Positions 42,846-51,947 of a stretch of DNA of 64,000 nucleotides are shown in pieces. The position numbers and the translations under genes are program-made. The stretch lies in the NCBI RefSeq assembly GCF_000162875.1, contig NZ_GG700630.1:82657-146656 (forward strand), given 5' to 3'. The DNA is from Slackia exigua ATCC 700122. Its GTDB lineage: Bacteria > Actinomycetota > Coriobacteriia > Coriobacteriales > Eggerthellaceae. The stretch's first letter is position 1. Each line of letters opens with the position of its first letter. The notes under the pieces were generated by a model, which ran no database searches, was not told where the DNA came from, and saw only the letters and a list, made by a program, of their open reading frames with translations.

Positions 42846-45800
42846 TTGTACCTGAAGTCGCTCACGCTCAAGGGATTCAAATCGTTCGCCGATCGCATCC
42901 AGCTCACATTGGAACCGGGCATGACGGCCGTCGTCGGTCCGAACGGATCGGGCAAATCGAACATCTCGGACGCCGTCCTGTGGGTCCTGGGCGAACGCAA
43001 CCCCAAGCATCTGCGCGGCCAGGCCATGGAAGACGTCATCTTCGCCGGCTCGACGGCACGTCGCAGCGTGAGCGTCGCGGAGGTCGAGCTCGTGCTCGAT
43101 AATTCCGACGGGATGCTCCCGGTCGATTTCGACGAGGTATCGCTCACGCGCAGGATCTTCCGCAGCGGAGAGAGCGAATACCTGATCAACGGCATCGTCG
43201 CCCGGCGCATGGACTTCATGGACATCCTGCATGACACGGGGCTCGGCACGGGCACGCATACGATCATCGGCCAGGGCAACCTGGACGCGGTGCTCACGGG
43301 AAAGCCCGAGGACCGTCGCGCGCTCATCGAAGAAGCCGCCGGCATCCTCAAGCACAAGCAGCGAAAGGAACGCTCGGCTCGCAAGCTCGCATCGATGGAC
43401 GAGCACCTGGCGCGCGTGAAAGACGTTGCCGCCGAGGTGGAACGCCAGCTCAAGCCGTTGGCGCGCAAGGCGTCGCGGCAGCAGGCCTACGAAGCGCTCT
43501 CGACCGAGCTCACGCAGATGGACCTTCTGCTCGCGGTCGATGATCTTCGTCGCCTGCGCACGGCGTGGGATGCCGTGGAGCGTGCCGAGAAGGAGGCCGC
43601 GGCGAAGATAGACGTCGATCGCCTCGCGTCCGAGGATGCCGATGCACGGGTCCAGAAGCTCTCGCAGCTCTTGCAGGATCGGGGGCTCTACGTCGGCGAC
43701 CTCACCGAACGGCGCGGACGGTTCCATATGCTCGTCGAGCGCTTCGAATCGGTCGAGCGCGTCCTTCGCGAGAAGGAACGCTCGATCGAGTCCCGCCTGT
43801 CCGCTGCCGAGGGAACGGCGTCCGGATCGAAGCGCAGGATCGCCTCGCTGAGCGCGGAGGTCGCATCGCTCAAGGAACGACGCGATGCCCAGGTCGCGAA
43901 GCGCGATGCCTTGTCGGCCGATATGTCCGAGCTCGCAGACGCGCTCGAGGACGCGCGCGCCGCGAGGCGCGACGCAGACGCGCAGGCGGCACGTCTGCGC
44001 ACGGATCTTGCCGAAGCGGAGCGCACGATCGCCGATGCGGATGCGCGCCTGTCGCGGGCGCGCGACGACCACCATGCGCTCGCCGCGCGCGTCGACGCGC
44101 TGTCGGCTCGCCATGACGCGCTTTCCGCCGAGCTTGCCGATGTGCGCGGCGAGCTTGCCTCGCATGAAGATGCGTGCGCGGCGAAACGGGAGGCGCTCGA
44201 TGCCGTGCTCGCCGAGGCGGCCCATGCCGATACGCTCCGCATCGATGCAGCCGATGCGGAGCGCGCTGCGCGCAGCGCGCTCAAAGAAGCGCGCCTGCGC
44301 TTGCAGGGCGCGGCGGGGGAGCGCGCCGCCGTCGAGCGCGCGCTCGCATCCATCCGGACACGTACGGCGGCATCCGCGTGGATGCACGAACATGCCGCGC
44401 ATGACGGGCATGCGCGCACCCTGGCATCCCTCATGCACGTGCCGCCGCATCTCGAGCATCTCGTCGAATTCCTTTTGGGAGACGACCTGACCTGTCCCGT
44501 CGCCGCCGACGGGCGTGCCGCCGCGTCCCTGCTTTCTGCCGTGCGCGAAGCAGGGATCGGAGGCGATGCCCGCGTTCTCTTCGCATCGGACCGCGATCGG
44601 TCTGCGGAGGCGACCGGTCGTCTGATAGACGCCATCGATGCCGATGCATCCGTCCAAGGGCTTCTGGATGCCCTGCTGGGCGATGTCATGCTGGTTGAAA
44701 CCGCCGAAGAGGCGTTCGCGGGTTCTTCCGAGGCTCTGCGCTATGCGACGCCGGACGGCATCGTCGTCAGGCCTCGTGCGAAGGCGCTTGCCGCCGCGCC
44801 CGATCGCGACGCGCGCTCAGGCGCCCTTTCCCGCGAGCGCCGGCTCTCCGAGCTTGCAGACGAGCAGGCGCGCCTCGAGGCCGAAGAGGCATCGGCCGCC
44901 GTCGCCCTCGAGAATGCCGAGGCCGCCCTTGCGCAGGCGCAGGCATCGTGCCTTTCTTATGCATCCGAGAAGGCGCGCCTCGAAGGCGCCTTCGCCTCGG
45001 CCGAAGCCGAGCGACGCAGACTCGCTCAGCGCCTGTCGACGCTCGAATCGGCCTTCGCCTCGGTCGAGGCCGACCTGGACTGCGCACGCGACGCTCTTTC
45101 GGGCGCATCGCCCGATATGGACGGGCTTTCCGCCCGTGCGGCCGATGCGCGCGCCCGCCGCGCGTCCTTGCAGGCCGAGATCGAGGCGATCCAATCCGAC
45201 CGCGATGCGAAAGCGGACGCCGAGCAGAAGGCGGCGCAGGCGCACGCCGACGCGAAGCTCGATTGCATGACGTCCGTCGAGCGCGCGCGCTCGTTCGAAC
45301 GGGAATGCGCGGAGAGGGAGCGCGATCTCGAGCGCGCCGTGCGTGCGAGGGACCGTGCCGCCGCCGAGCTCGTCGGGCTGCGTCGCGCCCATGGCCGCAT
45401 CGAGCCTTTGCGCGCCGTCGTGGCATCCCTGCGCGCAGGCGTGCAGGGATGGGTCGACGATCTGGCTGAGAAGGCGACGCTCGAACAGGCTCGGTCCCAG
45501 TCGCTCACGCAATCGATCGCCGACGCCCGGGAAGCGGCGGCTCGGGCGAAAGCCGCGCTGGACGCGTCCGTATCCGCGCTCTCCGACGTCCGTGTCGAGC
45601 GCGGCCGCCTCGAAGTCCAGGTCGATGCCGCGCAGGCGAAGATCGTCGACGAATGCGGCGTGCCCCTGGAAACCGCGCTGCTGCTCGGAGCCGTGGACGA
45701 TCGTTCCGAACTCGAAGAGCAGGCGGCGTCGGCGCGGCGACGCATCGCGAAGATGGGCACGATCGACTCGTCGGCCGCCGAGGAATACGAGGCGGCGAAG

Positions 45801-46376
45801 GAGCGCTTCGAATACCTCTCGTCTCAGATCGAAGACATGGAGGCGGCGCGCCGCGCGCTCAAGCGCATCGACGCGGCCATAGATGCGCGTATGAAGGAGC
45901 GCTTCGATCTCACGTTCGAGGCTGTGAACCGGAACTTCCAAAACATCTTCGCCAGCCTCTTCCCGGGCGGCTCCGGCGAGCTCACGCTCGTCGGCGGCGA
46001 GGACGACGAACCTGTCGGCGTGGAGGTCAACGCGCAGCCGCGCGGCAAGCGCATCACCAAGATGATGCTCATGAGCGGCGGCGAGCGGTCGCTGACCGCG
46101 CTTGCGCTGCTCTTCGCCGTCTACAAGATCCGCTCGACGCCGTTCTACATCCTCGACGAGGCCGAGGCGGCCCTCGACGACAGCAACCTGCGCCGCCTGA
46201 TCGCCTACCTCGATGAGCTGCGCCGCGAGACGCAGCTCATCATGATCACCCATCAGCGCCGCACGATGGAGATGGCCGACGTCCTCTATGGCGTGTCCAT
46301 GCAGGCCGACGGCGTCACCAAGGTCGTTTCCCAGCGGCTCGAGCGCACGGCAGGCGCGCCGTCAGGAAAGGAATGA
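42846..46376 (+). CDS. smc: Chromosome segregation ATPase SMC
   Basis: A 1176-residue condensin. An N-terminal Walker A (VGPNGSGKSNISDAVLWVLG) is followed by a long coiled coil, a hinge domain around residues 520-640, and a second coiled coil. The C-terminal signature LMSGGERSLTALALLFA and Walker B FYILDEAEAALDDSN complete the ATPase head. The start is TTG with AAGGAG upstream. smc, ftsY and ffh form a tight unit with 2-5 base gaps. Long antisense open frames inside it are shadows. Confidence 0.97.
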   Translation: MYLKSLTLKGFKSFADRIQLTLEPGMTAVVGPNGSGKSNISDAVLWVLGERNPKHLRGQAMEDVIFAGSTARRSVSVAEVELVLDNSDGMLPVDFDEVSLTRRIFRSGESEYLINGIVARRMDFMDILHDTGLGTGTHTIIGQGNLDAVLTGKPEDRRALIEEAAGILKHKQRKERSARKLASMDEHLARVKDVAAEVERQLKPLARKASRQQAYEALSTELTQMDLLLAVDDLRRLRTAWDAVERAEKEAAAKIDVDRLASEDADARVQKLSQLLQDRGLYVGDLTERRGRFHMLVERFESVERVLREKERSIESRLSAAEGTASGSKRRIASLSAEVASLKERRDAQVAKRDALSADMSELADALEDARAARRDADAQAARLRTDLAEAERTIADADARLSRARDDHHALAARVDALSARHDALSAELADVRGELASHEDACAAKREALDAVLAEAAHADTLRIDAADAERAARSALKEARLRLQGAAGERAAVERALASIRTRTAASAWMHEHAAHDGHARTLASLMHVPPHLEHLVEFLLGDDLTCPVAADGRAAASLLSAVREAGIGGDARVLFASDRDRSAEATGRLIDAIDADASVQGLLDALLGDVMLVETAEEAFAGSSEALRYATPDGIVVRPRAKALAAAPDRDARSGALSRERRLSELADEQARLEAEEASAAVALENAEAALAQAQASCLSYASEKARLEGAFASAEAERRRLAQRLSTLESAFASVEADLDCARDALSGASPDMDGLSARAADARARRASLQAEIEAIQSDRDAKADAEQKAAQAHADAKLDCMTSVERARSFERECAERERDLERAVRARDRAAAELVGLRRAHGRIEPLRAVVASLRAGVQGWVDDLAEKATLEQARSQSLTQSIADAREAAARAKAALDASVSALSDVRVERGRLEVQVDAAQAKIVDECGVPLETALLLGAVDDRSELEEQAASARRRIAKMGTIDSSAAEEYEAAKERFEYLSSQIEDMEAARRALKRIDAAIDARMKERFDLTFEAVNRNFQNIFASLFPGGSGELTLVGGEDDEPVGVEVNAQPRGKRITKMMLMSGGERSLTALALLFAVYKIRSTPFYILDEAEAALDDSNLRRLIAYLDELRRETQLIMITHQRRTMEMADVLYGVSMQADGVTKVVSQRLERTAGAPSGKE

Positions 46377-46380
46377 TCCC

Positions 46381-47295
46381 ATGGCATGGTTCGATCGCAT
46401 GAAGTCCGGCCTGTCGAAAAGCCGGGAGAAGCTTCAGGAATCCATCAACATGCTCGTCTTCAAGGGTCCCGAAGTCGATGAGGACTTCTGGGAGAATCTC
46501 GAAGAGACGCTGGTCATGAGCGATATCGGATATCCGGCGGCGTTCAAGATCTCGGTCGACATGCGCGACGCGGCGCAGAGGCGCGCCCTTCCTGACGCTC
46601 CTGCGATCCTCGAAGAGCTGAGCGCGCAGATCGCGCGCGGCTTCGCCGTGCCCGAGGAAGGCAACCCGCTCGACGAGCGTCCGCTGTGCGTCCTGCTCGT
46701 AGGCGTGAACGGATCGGGAAAGACGACGACGGCCGGCAAGATGGCCGCCGAGGCCAAGGGCCGGGGCGACACCGTCGTTCTCGGAGCTGCGGACACCTTC
46801 CGCGCCGCGGCCATCGAGCAGCTCGAGGAGTGGGCCCGCAGAAGCGATGTGCCCATCGTCGAGCGCGAACGCGGATCCGATCCCGCAAGCGTCTGCTACG
46901 AGACGCTCGACGAAGCCGAGCGCATCGGGGCGGACCTTGCGCTCATCGACACGGCCGGGCGCCTCCACACCTCGCCCGATCTGATGCGCGAGCTTCAGAA
47001 GGTCACGTCCGTCGTGCGCAAGCGGTGCGCCTGGCGCGTGGTCACCGTGCTCGTGATCGACGCGACCGCAGGCCAGAACGGTTTGACGCAAGCCAAGAGA
47101 TTCGACGAGGCGCTCGACCTCGACGGCATCGTCATGACCAAGCTCGACGGCACGGCCAAGGGCGGCATCGCCCTTGCGATATCCTATGAGCTGGGACTTC
47201 CCATATTGAAGATCGGCGTCGGCGAAGGAATCGACGACCTTCGCGATTTCGACGCGCTCGACTACGCCCGTGCGCTCACGGGCAGCGAGGAGTAA
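46381..47295 (+). CDS. ftsY: Signal recognition particle receptor FtsY
   Basis: A 304-residue SRP-family GTPase that docks SRP-ribosome complexes at the membrane. The NG domain is complete: LLVGVNGSGKTTTAGKMA, DTFRAAAIEQLEEWA, DTAGRLHTS and MTKLDGTAKGGI. The acidic A domain of proteobacterial FtsY is missing, and only a short amphipathic N-terminus remains, as in many Gram-positives. The start ATG follows AGGAAAGGAATG. Confidence 0.97.
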   Translation: MAWFDRMKSGLSKSREKLQESINMLVFKGPEVDEDFWENLEETLVMSDIGYPAAFKISVDMRDAAQRRALPDAPAILEELSAQIARGFAVPEEGNPLDERPLCVLLVGVNGSGKTTTAGKMAAEAKGRGDTVVLGAADTFRAAAIEQLEEWARRSDVPIVERERGSDPASVCYETLDEAERIGADLALIDTAGRLHTSPDLMRELQKVTSVVRKRCAWRVVTVLVIDATAGQNGLTQAKRFDEALDLDGIVMTKLDGTAKGGIALAISYELGLPILKIGVGEGIDDLRDFDALDYARALTGSEE

Positions 47296-47298
47296 CGC

Positions 47299-48717
47299 AT
47301 GCTTGAGAGCCTATCCGACCGACTTCAGGGGGTTTTCGGCGGCCTGAAATCGAAAGGACGCCTGACCCCCGACGATATCGACGCGGCCATGCGCGAGGTG
47401 CGCATGGCGCTGCTCGAGGCCGACGTCAACTACAAGGTGGTCAAGACCTTCGTCGCCAAGACGAAGGAACGATGCATGGGCGCCGACGTGCTCGAATCGC
47501 TGACGCCCGCCCAGAACGTCGTGAAGATCGTCCTCGACGAGCTCACGGAGCTTCTGGGCGGCACGTCGTCGCGCATGGTGCTGACGAGCCGCATCCCGAA
47601 CGTCATCATGCTCGTGGGCCTGCAGGGCTCCGGCAAGACGACGGCCGCCGCGAAGCTCGCGTACCTGCTGAAGTCCAAAGGGCACAGCCCGCTGCTCGTG
47701 GCCTGCGACACCTACCGTCCTGCCGCAGCCGATCAGCTCGAAACCCTCGGCAGCGAGATCGGCGTGAAGGTGTTCCGCGGCGATGGGGCCCATCCGGTCG
47801 GCATCGCGCAAGAAGGCGTTCGATTCGCCATCGACAACCTGCGCGACGTCGTCATCGTCGACACCGCCGGCCGCCTGCAGGTCGACGAAGCCATGATGGC
47901 GGAAGCCGCCGATATCAAAGCCGCGGTCGAACCCGATCAGATCTTCATGGTCGTCGATGCCATGACCGGCCAGGAAATCGTCAACGTGGCTTCCGCCTTC
48001 GCCGAGCGCGTCGATTTCGACGGCGCCATCGTCTCGAAGATGGACGGCGATGCCCGCGGCGGCGGCGCGCTTTCCCTCATGCAGGTGACGGGCAAGCCCA
48101 TCAAATTCATATCCGCAGGCGAAAAGCCTGACAGTCTTGAAGAGTTCCACCCCGACCGTATGGCCAAGCGCATCCTCGGCATGGGCGACGTCGTCTCGCT
48201 CATCGAGCAGGCGAGCCGCATAGAAGCCGACGAGGCCGAGCGCGCCTCGGCGGAGCGCATGGCGCGCGCCCAGTTCACGCTCGACGATTTCCTCCAGGTG
48301 AAGAAGCAGGTCGCCCGTCTCGGGGGCATCTCGAAGCTCGTGAGCGCGCTTCCCGGCGGCGACCGCGCGATGGCGTCGGGCAAGGTGGACACCGGCGCGC
48401 TCGACCGCATGGAGACCGTCATCTTCTCCATGACCTCGTATGAACGCGCGCATCCCGATGCGCTCAACGCGTCGCGCCGCCGCCGCGTCGCCGCGGGCGC
48501 AGGCGTGACGGTCCAGGACGTCAACCAGGTCATCAAGCAGTTCAACGAGACCAAGAAGATGATGAAGCGCACGATGTCCCAGGTCGATCCCAGTGGAGGC
48601 GGCAAGAAAGGGAAGAAGGGCAAGCGCGGCAAACGCCGCCGTCCGATGCTTCCCGGCGGCATGTCCATGAAGGATCTGAAGGCCATCGAGGATATGATGG
48701 ACGGCCGGAATCCCTAG
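47299..48717 (+). CDS. ffh: Signal recognition particle protein Ffh
   Basis: A 472-residue SRP54 homologue. The N and G domains carry GLQGSGKTTAAAKLA, DTYRPAAADQLE, DTAGRLQVDE and SKMDGDARGGGA. A methionine-rich M domain with a very basic tail (KKGKKGKRGKRRR) binds 4.5S RNA and signal sequences. It ends the smc-ftsY-ffh unit, and a strong terminator follows. The RNA component is not in this window. Confidence 0.97.
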   Translation: MLESLSDRLQGVFGGLKSKGRLTPDDIDAAMREVRMALLEADVNYKVVKTFVAKTKERCMGADVLESLTPAQNVVKIVLDELTELLGGTSSRMVLTSRIPNVIMLVGLQGSGKTTAAAKLAYLLKSKGHSPLLVACDTYRPAAADQLETLGSEIGVKVFRGDGAHPVGIAQEGVRFAIDNLRDVVIVDTAGRLQVDEAMMAEAADIKAAVEPDQIFMVVDAMTGQEIVNVASAFAERVDFDGAIVSKMDGDARGGGALSLMQVTGKPIKFISAGEKPDSLEEFHPDRMAKRILGMGDVVSLIEQASRIEADEAERASAERMARAQFTLDDFLQVKKQVARLGGISKLVSALPGGDRAMASGKVDTGALDRMETVIFSMTSYERAHPDALNASRRRRVAAGAGVTVQDVNQVIKQFNETKKMMKRTMSQVDPSGGGKKGKKGKRGKRRRPMLPGGMSMKDLKAIEDMMDGRNP

Positions 48718-48729
48718 GATTCACGCATC

Positions 48730-48780
48730 GCCCCGCCCGCCCCGACGTTTCAGTTCGATTTCGGGGAAGGCGGGGCTTTT
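48730..48780 (+). terminator. Terminator of the smc-ftsY-ffh unit
   Basis: GCCCCGCC...CCCCGA pairs with TCGGGG...GGCGGGGC and runs into TTTT. It directly abuts TATAAT at 48785-48790, the likely -10 of gap. Confidence 0.75.
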
Positions 48781-48784
48781 CGTC

Positions 48785-48790
48785 TATAAT
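48785..48790 (+). promoter_or_regulatory. Consensus -10 element of the gap promoter
   Basis: TATAAT lies 33 bases before the gap start. Any -35 would fall inside the upstream terminator stem and is not close to consensus. Confidence 0.45.
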
Positions 48791-48822
48791 CGCCTTGCTG
48801 TGAAACCTAGAAAGGGGTTGGT

Positions 48823-49824
48823 ATGACGACAAGGGTTGGCATTAACGGATTCGGTCGCATCGGTCGTCTCACGTATCGCGCGATGGCGAACGATCCCGAC
48901 ATCGAAGTCGTGGCAGTCAACGACACGGGCAGCATCGAAGCCGCAGCGTATCTGCTTAAATACGATTCCGTGCACGGCCAGGCGTTCGAGACGGTCGAAA
49001 CCTACGACGAAGGCTTCGTCGCCGACGGCCGCAAGGTCAAGGTCCTTTCCGACCGCAACCCGCTGAACCTGAACTGGGGCGATCTGGGCGTGGATGTGGT
49101 CATCGAATCGACCGGCGCGTTCCGCAAGGCCGAAGACGCGCGCATGCATATCGAAGCCGGCGCCAAGAAGGTCCTCATCACCGCCCCGGGCAAAAACGAG
49201 GACGCCACCATCGTCATGGGCGTTAACGATGAAGTCTACGACAAGAGCATCCATTGCATCGTCTCCAACGCGTCCTGCACCACGAACTGCCTTGCACCTA
49301 TGGCAAAGGTGCTGCTCGATAGCTTCGGCATCGAACGCGGCTACATGAACACCATCCATAGCTATACCAACGACCAGCGCATCCTCGACGGTTCCCACAA
49401 GGATCTCCGCCGTGCCCGCGCTGCGGCCCTTTCCATGATCCCGACCACCACGGGCGCGGCCAAGGCCGTGTCCCTCGTGCTTCCTGCGCTCGCCGGCAAG
49501 CTCGACGGCTTCGCCACGCGCGTTCCGACCCCCGATGCCTCTATGGTCGATCTGACGGTCCAGCTCTCGCGCCCCGTCACCAAGGAAGAGGTCAACGCCG
49601 CGATGAAGGCCGCCGCCGCGGGGGCCATGAAGGGCTACCTCCAATACTGCGACGAACCCATCGTATCGACCGATGTCATCGGCAACTCCTCTTCATGCGT
49701 CTTCGACAGCATGCTCACCATGGTGCTCGGCGGCACGAACGATCTGGTCAAGGTCGTCGGCTGGTACGACAACGAATGGGGCTATTCCAATCGCGTGAAG
49801 GATCTCACGAAGATCCTCATGTAA
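48823..49824 (+). CDS. gap: Glyceraldehyde-3-phosphate dehydrogenase
   Basis: A 333-residue glycolytic enzyme. The N-terminal NAD site (VGINGFGRIGRLTYRAM), the catalytic Cys motif SNASCTTNCLAPMAK and the C-terminal WYDNEWGYSNRV are intact. It heads a gap-pgk-tpiA-gpmI cluster. GAAAGGGG precedes the ATG. Confidence 0.98.
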   Translation: MTTRVGINGFGRIGRLTYRAMANDPDIEVVAVNDTGSIEAAAYLLKYDSVHGQAFETVETYDEGFVADGRKVKVLSDRNPLNLNWGDLGVDVVIESTGAFRKAEDARMHIEAGAKKVLITAPGKNEDATIVMGVNDEVYDKSIHCIVSNASCTTNCLAPMAKVLLDSFGIERGYMNTIHSYTNDQRILDGSHKDLRRARAAALSMIPTTTGAAKAVSLVLPALAGKLDGFATRVPTPDASMVDLTVQLSRPVTKEEVNAAMKAAAAGAMKGYLQYCDEPIVSTDVIGNSSSCVFDSMLTMVLGGTNDLVKVVGWYDNEWGYSNRVKDLTKILM

Positions 49825-49843
49825 GGCGAGATGCTGCAAAAGG

Positions 49844-49888
49844 GGGCCGTCGCGCAAGCCGCTTCGAGAAAGCGGGACGCGACGGCCC
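49844..49888 (+). other. Two-part hairpin between gap and pgk
   Basis: GGGCCGTCGCG and CGCGACGGCCC form an 11-bp outer stem, and CCGCTT/AAGCGG forms an inner stem, 19 bases after the gap stop. There is no T-run after it. It may partially terminate the message or protect its 3' end so that gap is expressed above pgk. Confidence 0.55.
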
Positions 49889-49933
49889 TCGTGCTTGGCA
49901 CGCCTGCGAAAACAGAGAAAGGAGCATGCATCC

Positions 49934-51118
49934 ATGCCGATCCAGAGCGTCGAGACCGCTGAGGTCGCCGGCAAGCGAGTCCTCGTCCGCGTCGATTTCA
50001 ACGTTCCCGTCACCGACGGGCGCGTGACCGACGACACCCGTATCAAAGCGGCGCTTCCCACCATCGAACACCTCGTCGAACGGGGCGCCAAAGTCGTGCT
50101 CATGAGCCATTTCGGCCGTCCTCGCGGCACGGGCTTCGAAGCGGATTTCTCCCTCGCTCCCGCTGCGGCCCGCCTCTCCGAGCTCATCGGCCGCCCGGTG
50201 GCGATGGCATCCGACGTGACGGGCGAGGATGCCCGCGCGAAGGTGGCGGAGCTTTCCGACGGCGCGGTCGTGCTGCTCGAGAACCTGCGCTTCGACGCAC
50301 GCGAGAAGAAGAACGATCCGACATTCTGCGAAGAGCTCGCAGCGTTCGGCGACCTCTATGTCAACGATGCGTTCGGCTGCGCCCATCGCGCGCACGCATC
50401 GACGACCGGCGTCGCGAAGCTGCTTCCCGCCTATGCCGGCTTCCTGCTGAGCGCGGAGGTCGAAACGCTCTCGAGCGTGCTCGACGCGCCTGAGCGTCCG
50501 TTCGTGGCCATCCTCGGCGGCTCGAAGGTCTCCGACAAGGTCGGCGTCATCGAATCGCTCATGGACAAGGCCGACGTCATCATCGTGGGCGGCGGCATGT
50601 GCTTCACGTTCCTGCTCGGCCAGGGCAAGGCGATCGGCGCCTCGCTCAAGGAGGATGACTGGGTCGATCGTTCCCAGGACATGCTTGCGCGCGCCGAAGA
50701 GGTCGGGTGCGCGATCATGCTGCCTGAAGACGTTGTCTGCGCAGACCGCTTCGCAGAGGATGCGAATGTCGTCACCTGTTCGGTCGACGCCATGCCTGCC
50801 GATATGATGGGACTCGACATCGGACCTGCGACCGAGGCATCGTATGCCGCGGCCATCGCCAGGGCCAAGACCGTCTTCTGGAACGGCCCCATGGGAGTCT
50901 TCGAGATGAAGCCGTTCGCGCATGGCACCAAGGCCGTGGCGGATGCCATGGCGGCGAATGAAGCCGCGACGACGATCGTCGGCGGCGGCGACAGCGTGGC
51001 GGCCGTGAACATGTTCGGCATGGCGTCGGAGATGTCCTTCATCTCGACCGGCGGCGGCGCCGCGATGGAGCTCGTGGAAGGAAAGGCGCTTCCCGGCGTC
51101 GAGGCTTTGAGGAGGTAA
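49934..51118 (+). CDS. pgk: Phosphoglycerate kinase
   Basis: A 394-residue glycolytic kinase transferring phosphate from 1,3-bisphosphoglycerate to ADP. It shows RVDFNVPVTDGRVTDDTRI, LMSHFGRPRG, the hinge AILGGSKVSDKVGVIESL, and the C-terminal nucleotide loop GGGDSVAAVN. I chose the ATG following GAAAGGAGCATGCATCC rather than a longer frame. It lies 4 bases before tpiA. Confidence 0.98.
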   Translation: MPIQSVETAEVAGKRVLVRVDFNVPVTDGRVTDDTRIKAALPTIEHLVERGAKVVLMSHFGRPRGTGFEADFSLAPAAARLSELIGRPVAMASDVTGEDARAKVAELSDGAVVLLENLRFDAREKKNDPTFCEELAAFGDLYVNDAFGCAHRAHASTTGVAKLLPAYAGFLLSAEVETLSSVLDAPERPFVAILGGSKVSDKVGVIESLMDKADVIIVGGGMCFTFLLGQGKAIGASLKEDDWVDRSQDMLARAEEVGCAIMLPEDVVCADRFAEDANVVTCSVDAMPADMMGLDIGPATEASYAAAIARAKTVFWNGPMGVFEMKPFAHGTKAVADAMAANEAATTIVGGGDSVAAVNMFGMASEMSFISTGGGAAMELVEGKALPGVEALRR

Positions 51119-51122
51119 CCCG

Positions 51123-51896
51123 ATGCGTAGACCGCTCATCATCGGCAATTGGAAGATGAACAAGACTCCGGCTGAAAGCGTCGTGCTCTCGCAGGGGATC
51201 TCGAACCGCTACGACCGCGCCTGGGATGCCGTCGACGTGGTGCTCTGTCCGCCCACCATCGACCTGCGCTCTGTGGTCACGGTGCTCGATTTCGATAAAT
51301 CCCTTGTCGAAACGGGTGCGCAGAACGTCCATTGGAAACCTTCCGGCGCCTTCACGGGCGAAACGAGCATCCCTATGCTCAAGGATGTAGGCTGCACCTG
51401 GTGCATCGTCGGGCACTCCGAACGGCGCGAGATGTTCGCCGAAAGCGACGAGACCGTCAATCTCAAGGTGCGCGCGCTCTGCGAATCCGGGCTGCATCCG
51501 ATTATCTGCGTGGGGGAAAGCCTCGCCATGCGCGAGTCGGGCGCGACCGTGCCCTTCGTCGTCGACCAGGTGCGTGCGGCCTTCGCCGGACTCGAACCGG
51601 AAGAAGCTCGGCTGGCGGTCGTCGCCTACGAGCCTGTCTGGGCCATCGGAACGGGACGCACGGCGACGCCGGATCAGGCGCAGGAGGTATGCGCAGCCAT
51701 CCGCGCGACGCTCGCGGATCTGTTCGGCGTAGGCGTCGCCGATGAGATGCGCGTTCTATACGGCGGCTCCATGAAGCCTGAAAACGTCGAGGGCTTCCTT
51801 GCGCTCGCCGATGTCGACGGGGGGCTTATCGGCGGCGCCTCGCTCAACGTCGACGATTTCGCCTACCTTGTCGCTGCGGCCGCGACGATACGTTAG
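51123..51896 (+). CDS. tpiA: Triosephosphate isomerase
   Basis: A 257-residue TIM-barrel enzyme. GNWKMNKTP holds the catalytic Lys, IVGHSERREMFAESD the His, and AYEPVWAIGTGRTATPDQ the Glu and loop 6. GAGGAGG overlaps the pgk stop. A hairpin follows the gene before gpmI. Confidence 0.98.
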   Translation: MRRPLIIGNWKMNKTPAESVVLSQGISNRYDRAWDAVDVVLCPPTIDLRSVVTVLDFDKSLVETGAQNVHWKPSGAFTGETSIPMLKDVGCTWCIVGHSERREMFAESDETVNLKVRALCESGLHPIICVGESLAMRESGATVPFVVDQVRAAFAGLEPEEARLAVVAYEPVWAIGTGRTATPDQAQEVCAAIRATLADLFGVGVADEMRVLYGGSMKPENVEGFLALADVDGGLIGGASLNVDDFAYLVAAAATIR

Positions 51897-51901
51897 ATCC
51901 A

Positions 51902-51925
51902 GCCGGACGGCACTATCCGTCCGGC
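51902..51925 (+). other. Hairpin between tpiA and gpmI
   Basis: GCCGGACGG and CCGTCCGGC form a perfect 9-bp stem with a 6-base loop, 5 bases after the tpiA stop. No T-run follows. Confidence 0.45.
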
Positions 51926-51947
51926 CCTGTTCCAGAGGAGCCTCGAG

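Noticed and set aside
42444-44657. 737-codon minus-strand open frame across rnc and smc
   Set aside because: It is the complement of two certain genes in very GC-rich sequence. Such shadows are expected and its translation is Arg-rich and patternless.
44817-46253. 478-codon open frame antisense to the second half of smc
   Set aside because: Same reason: smc motifs are intact on the plus strand and nothing supports the antisense frame.
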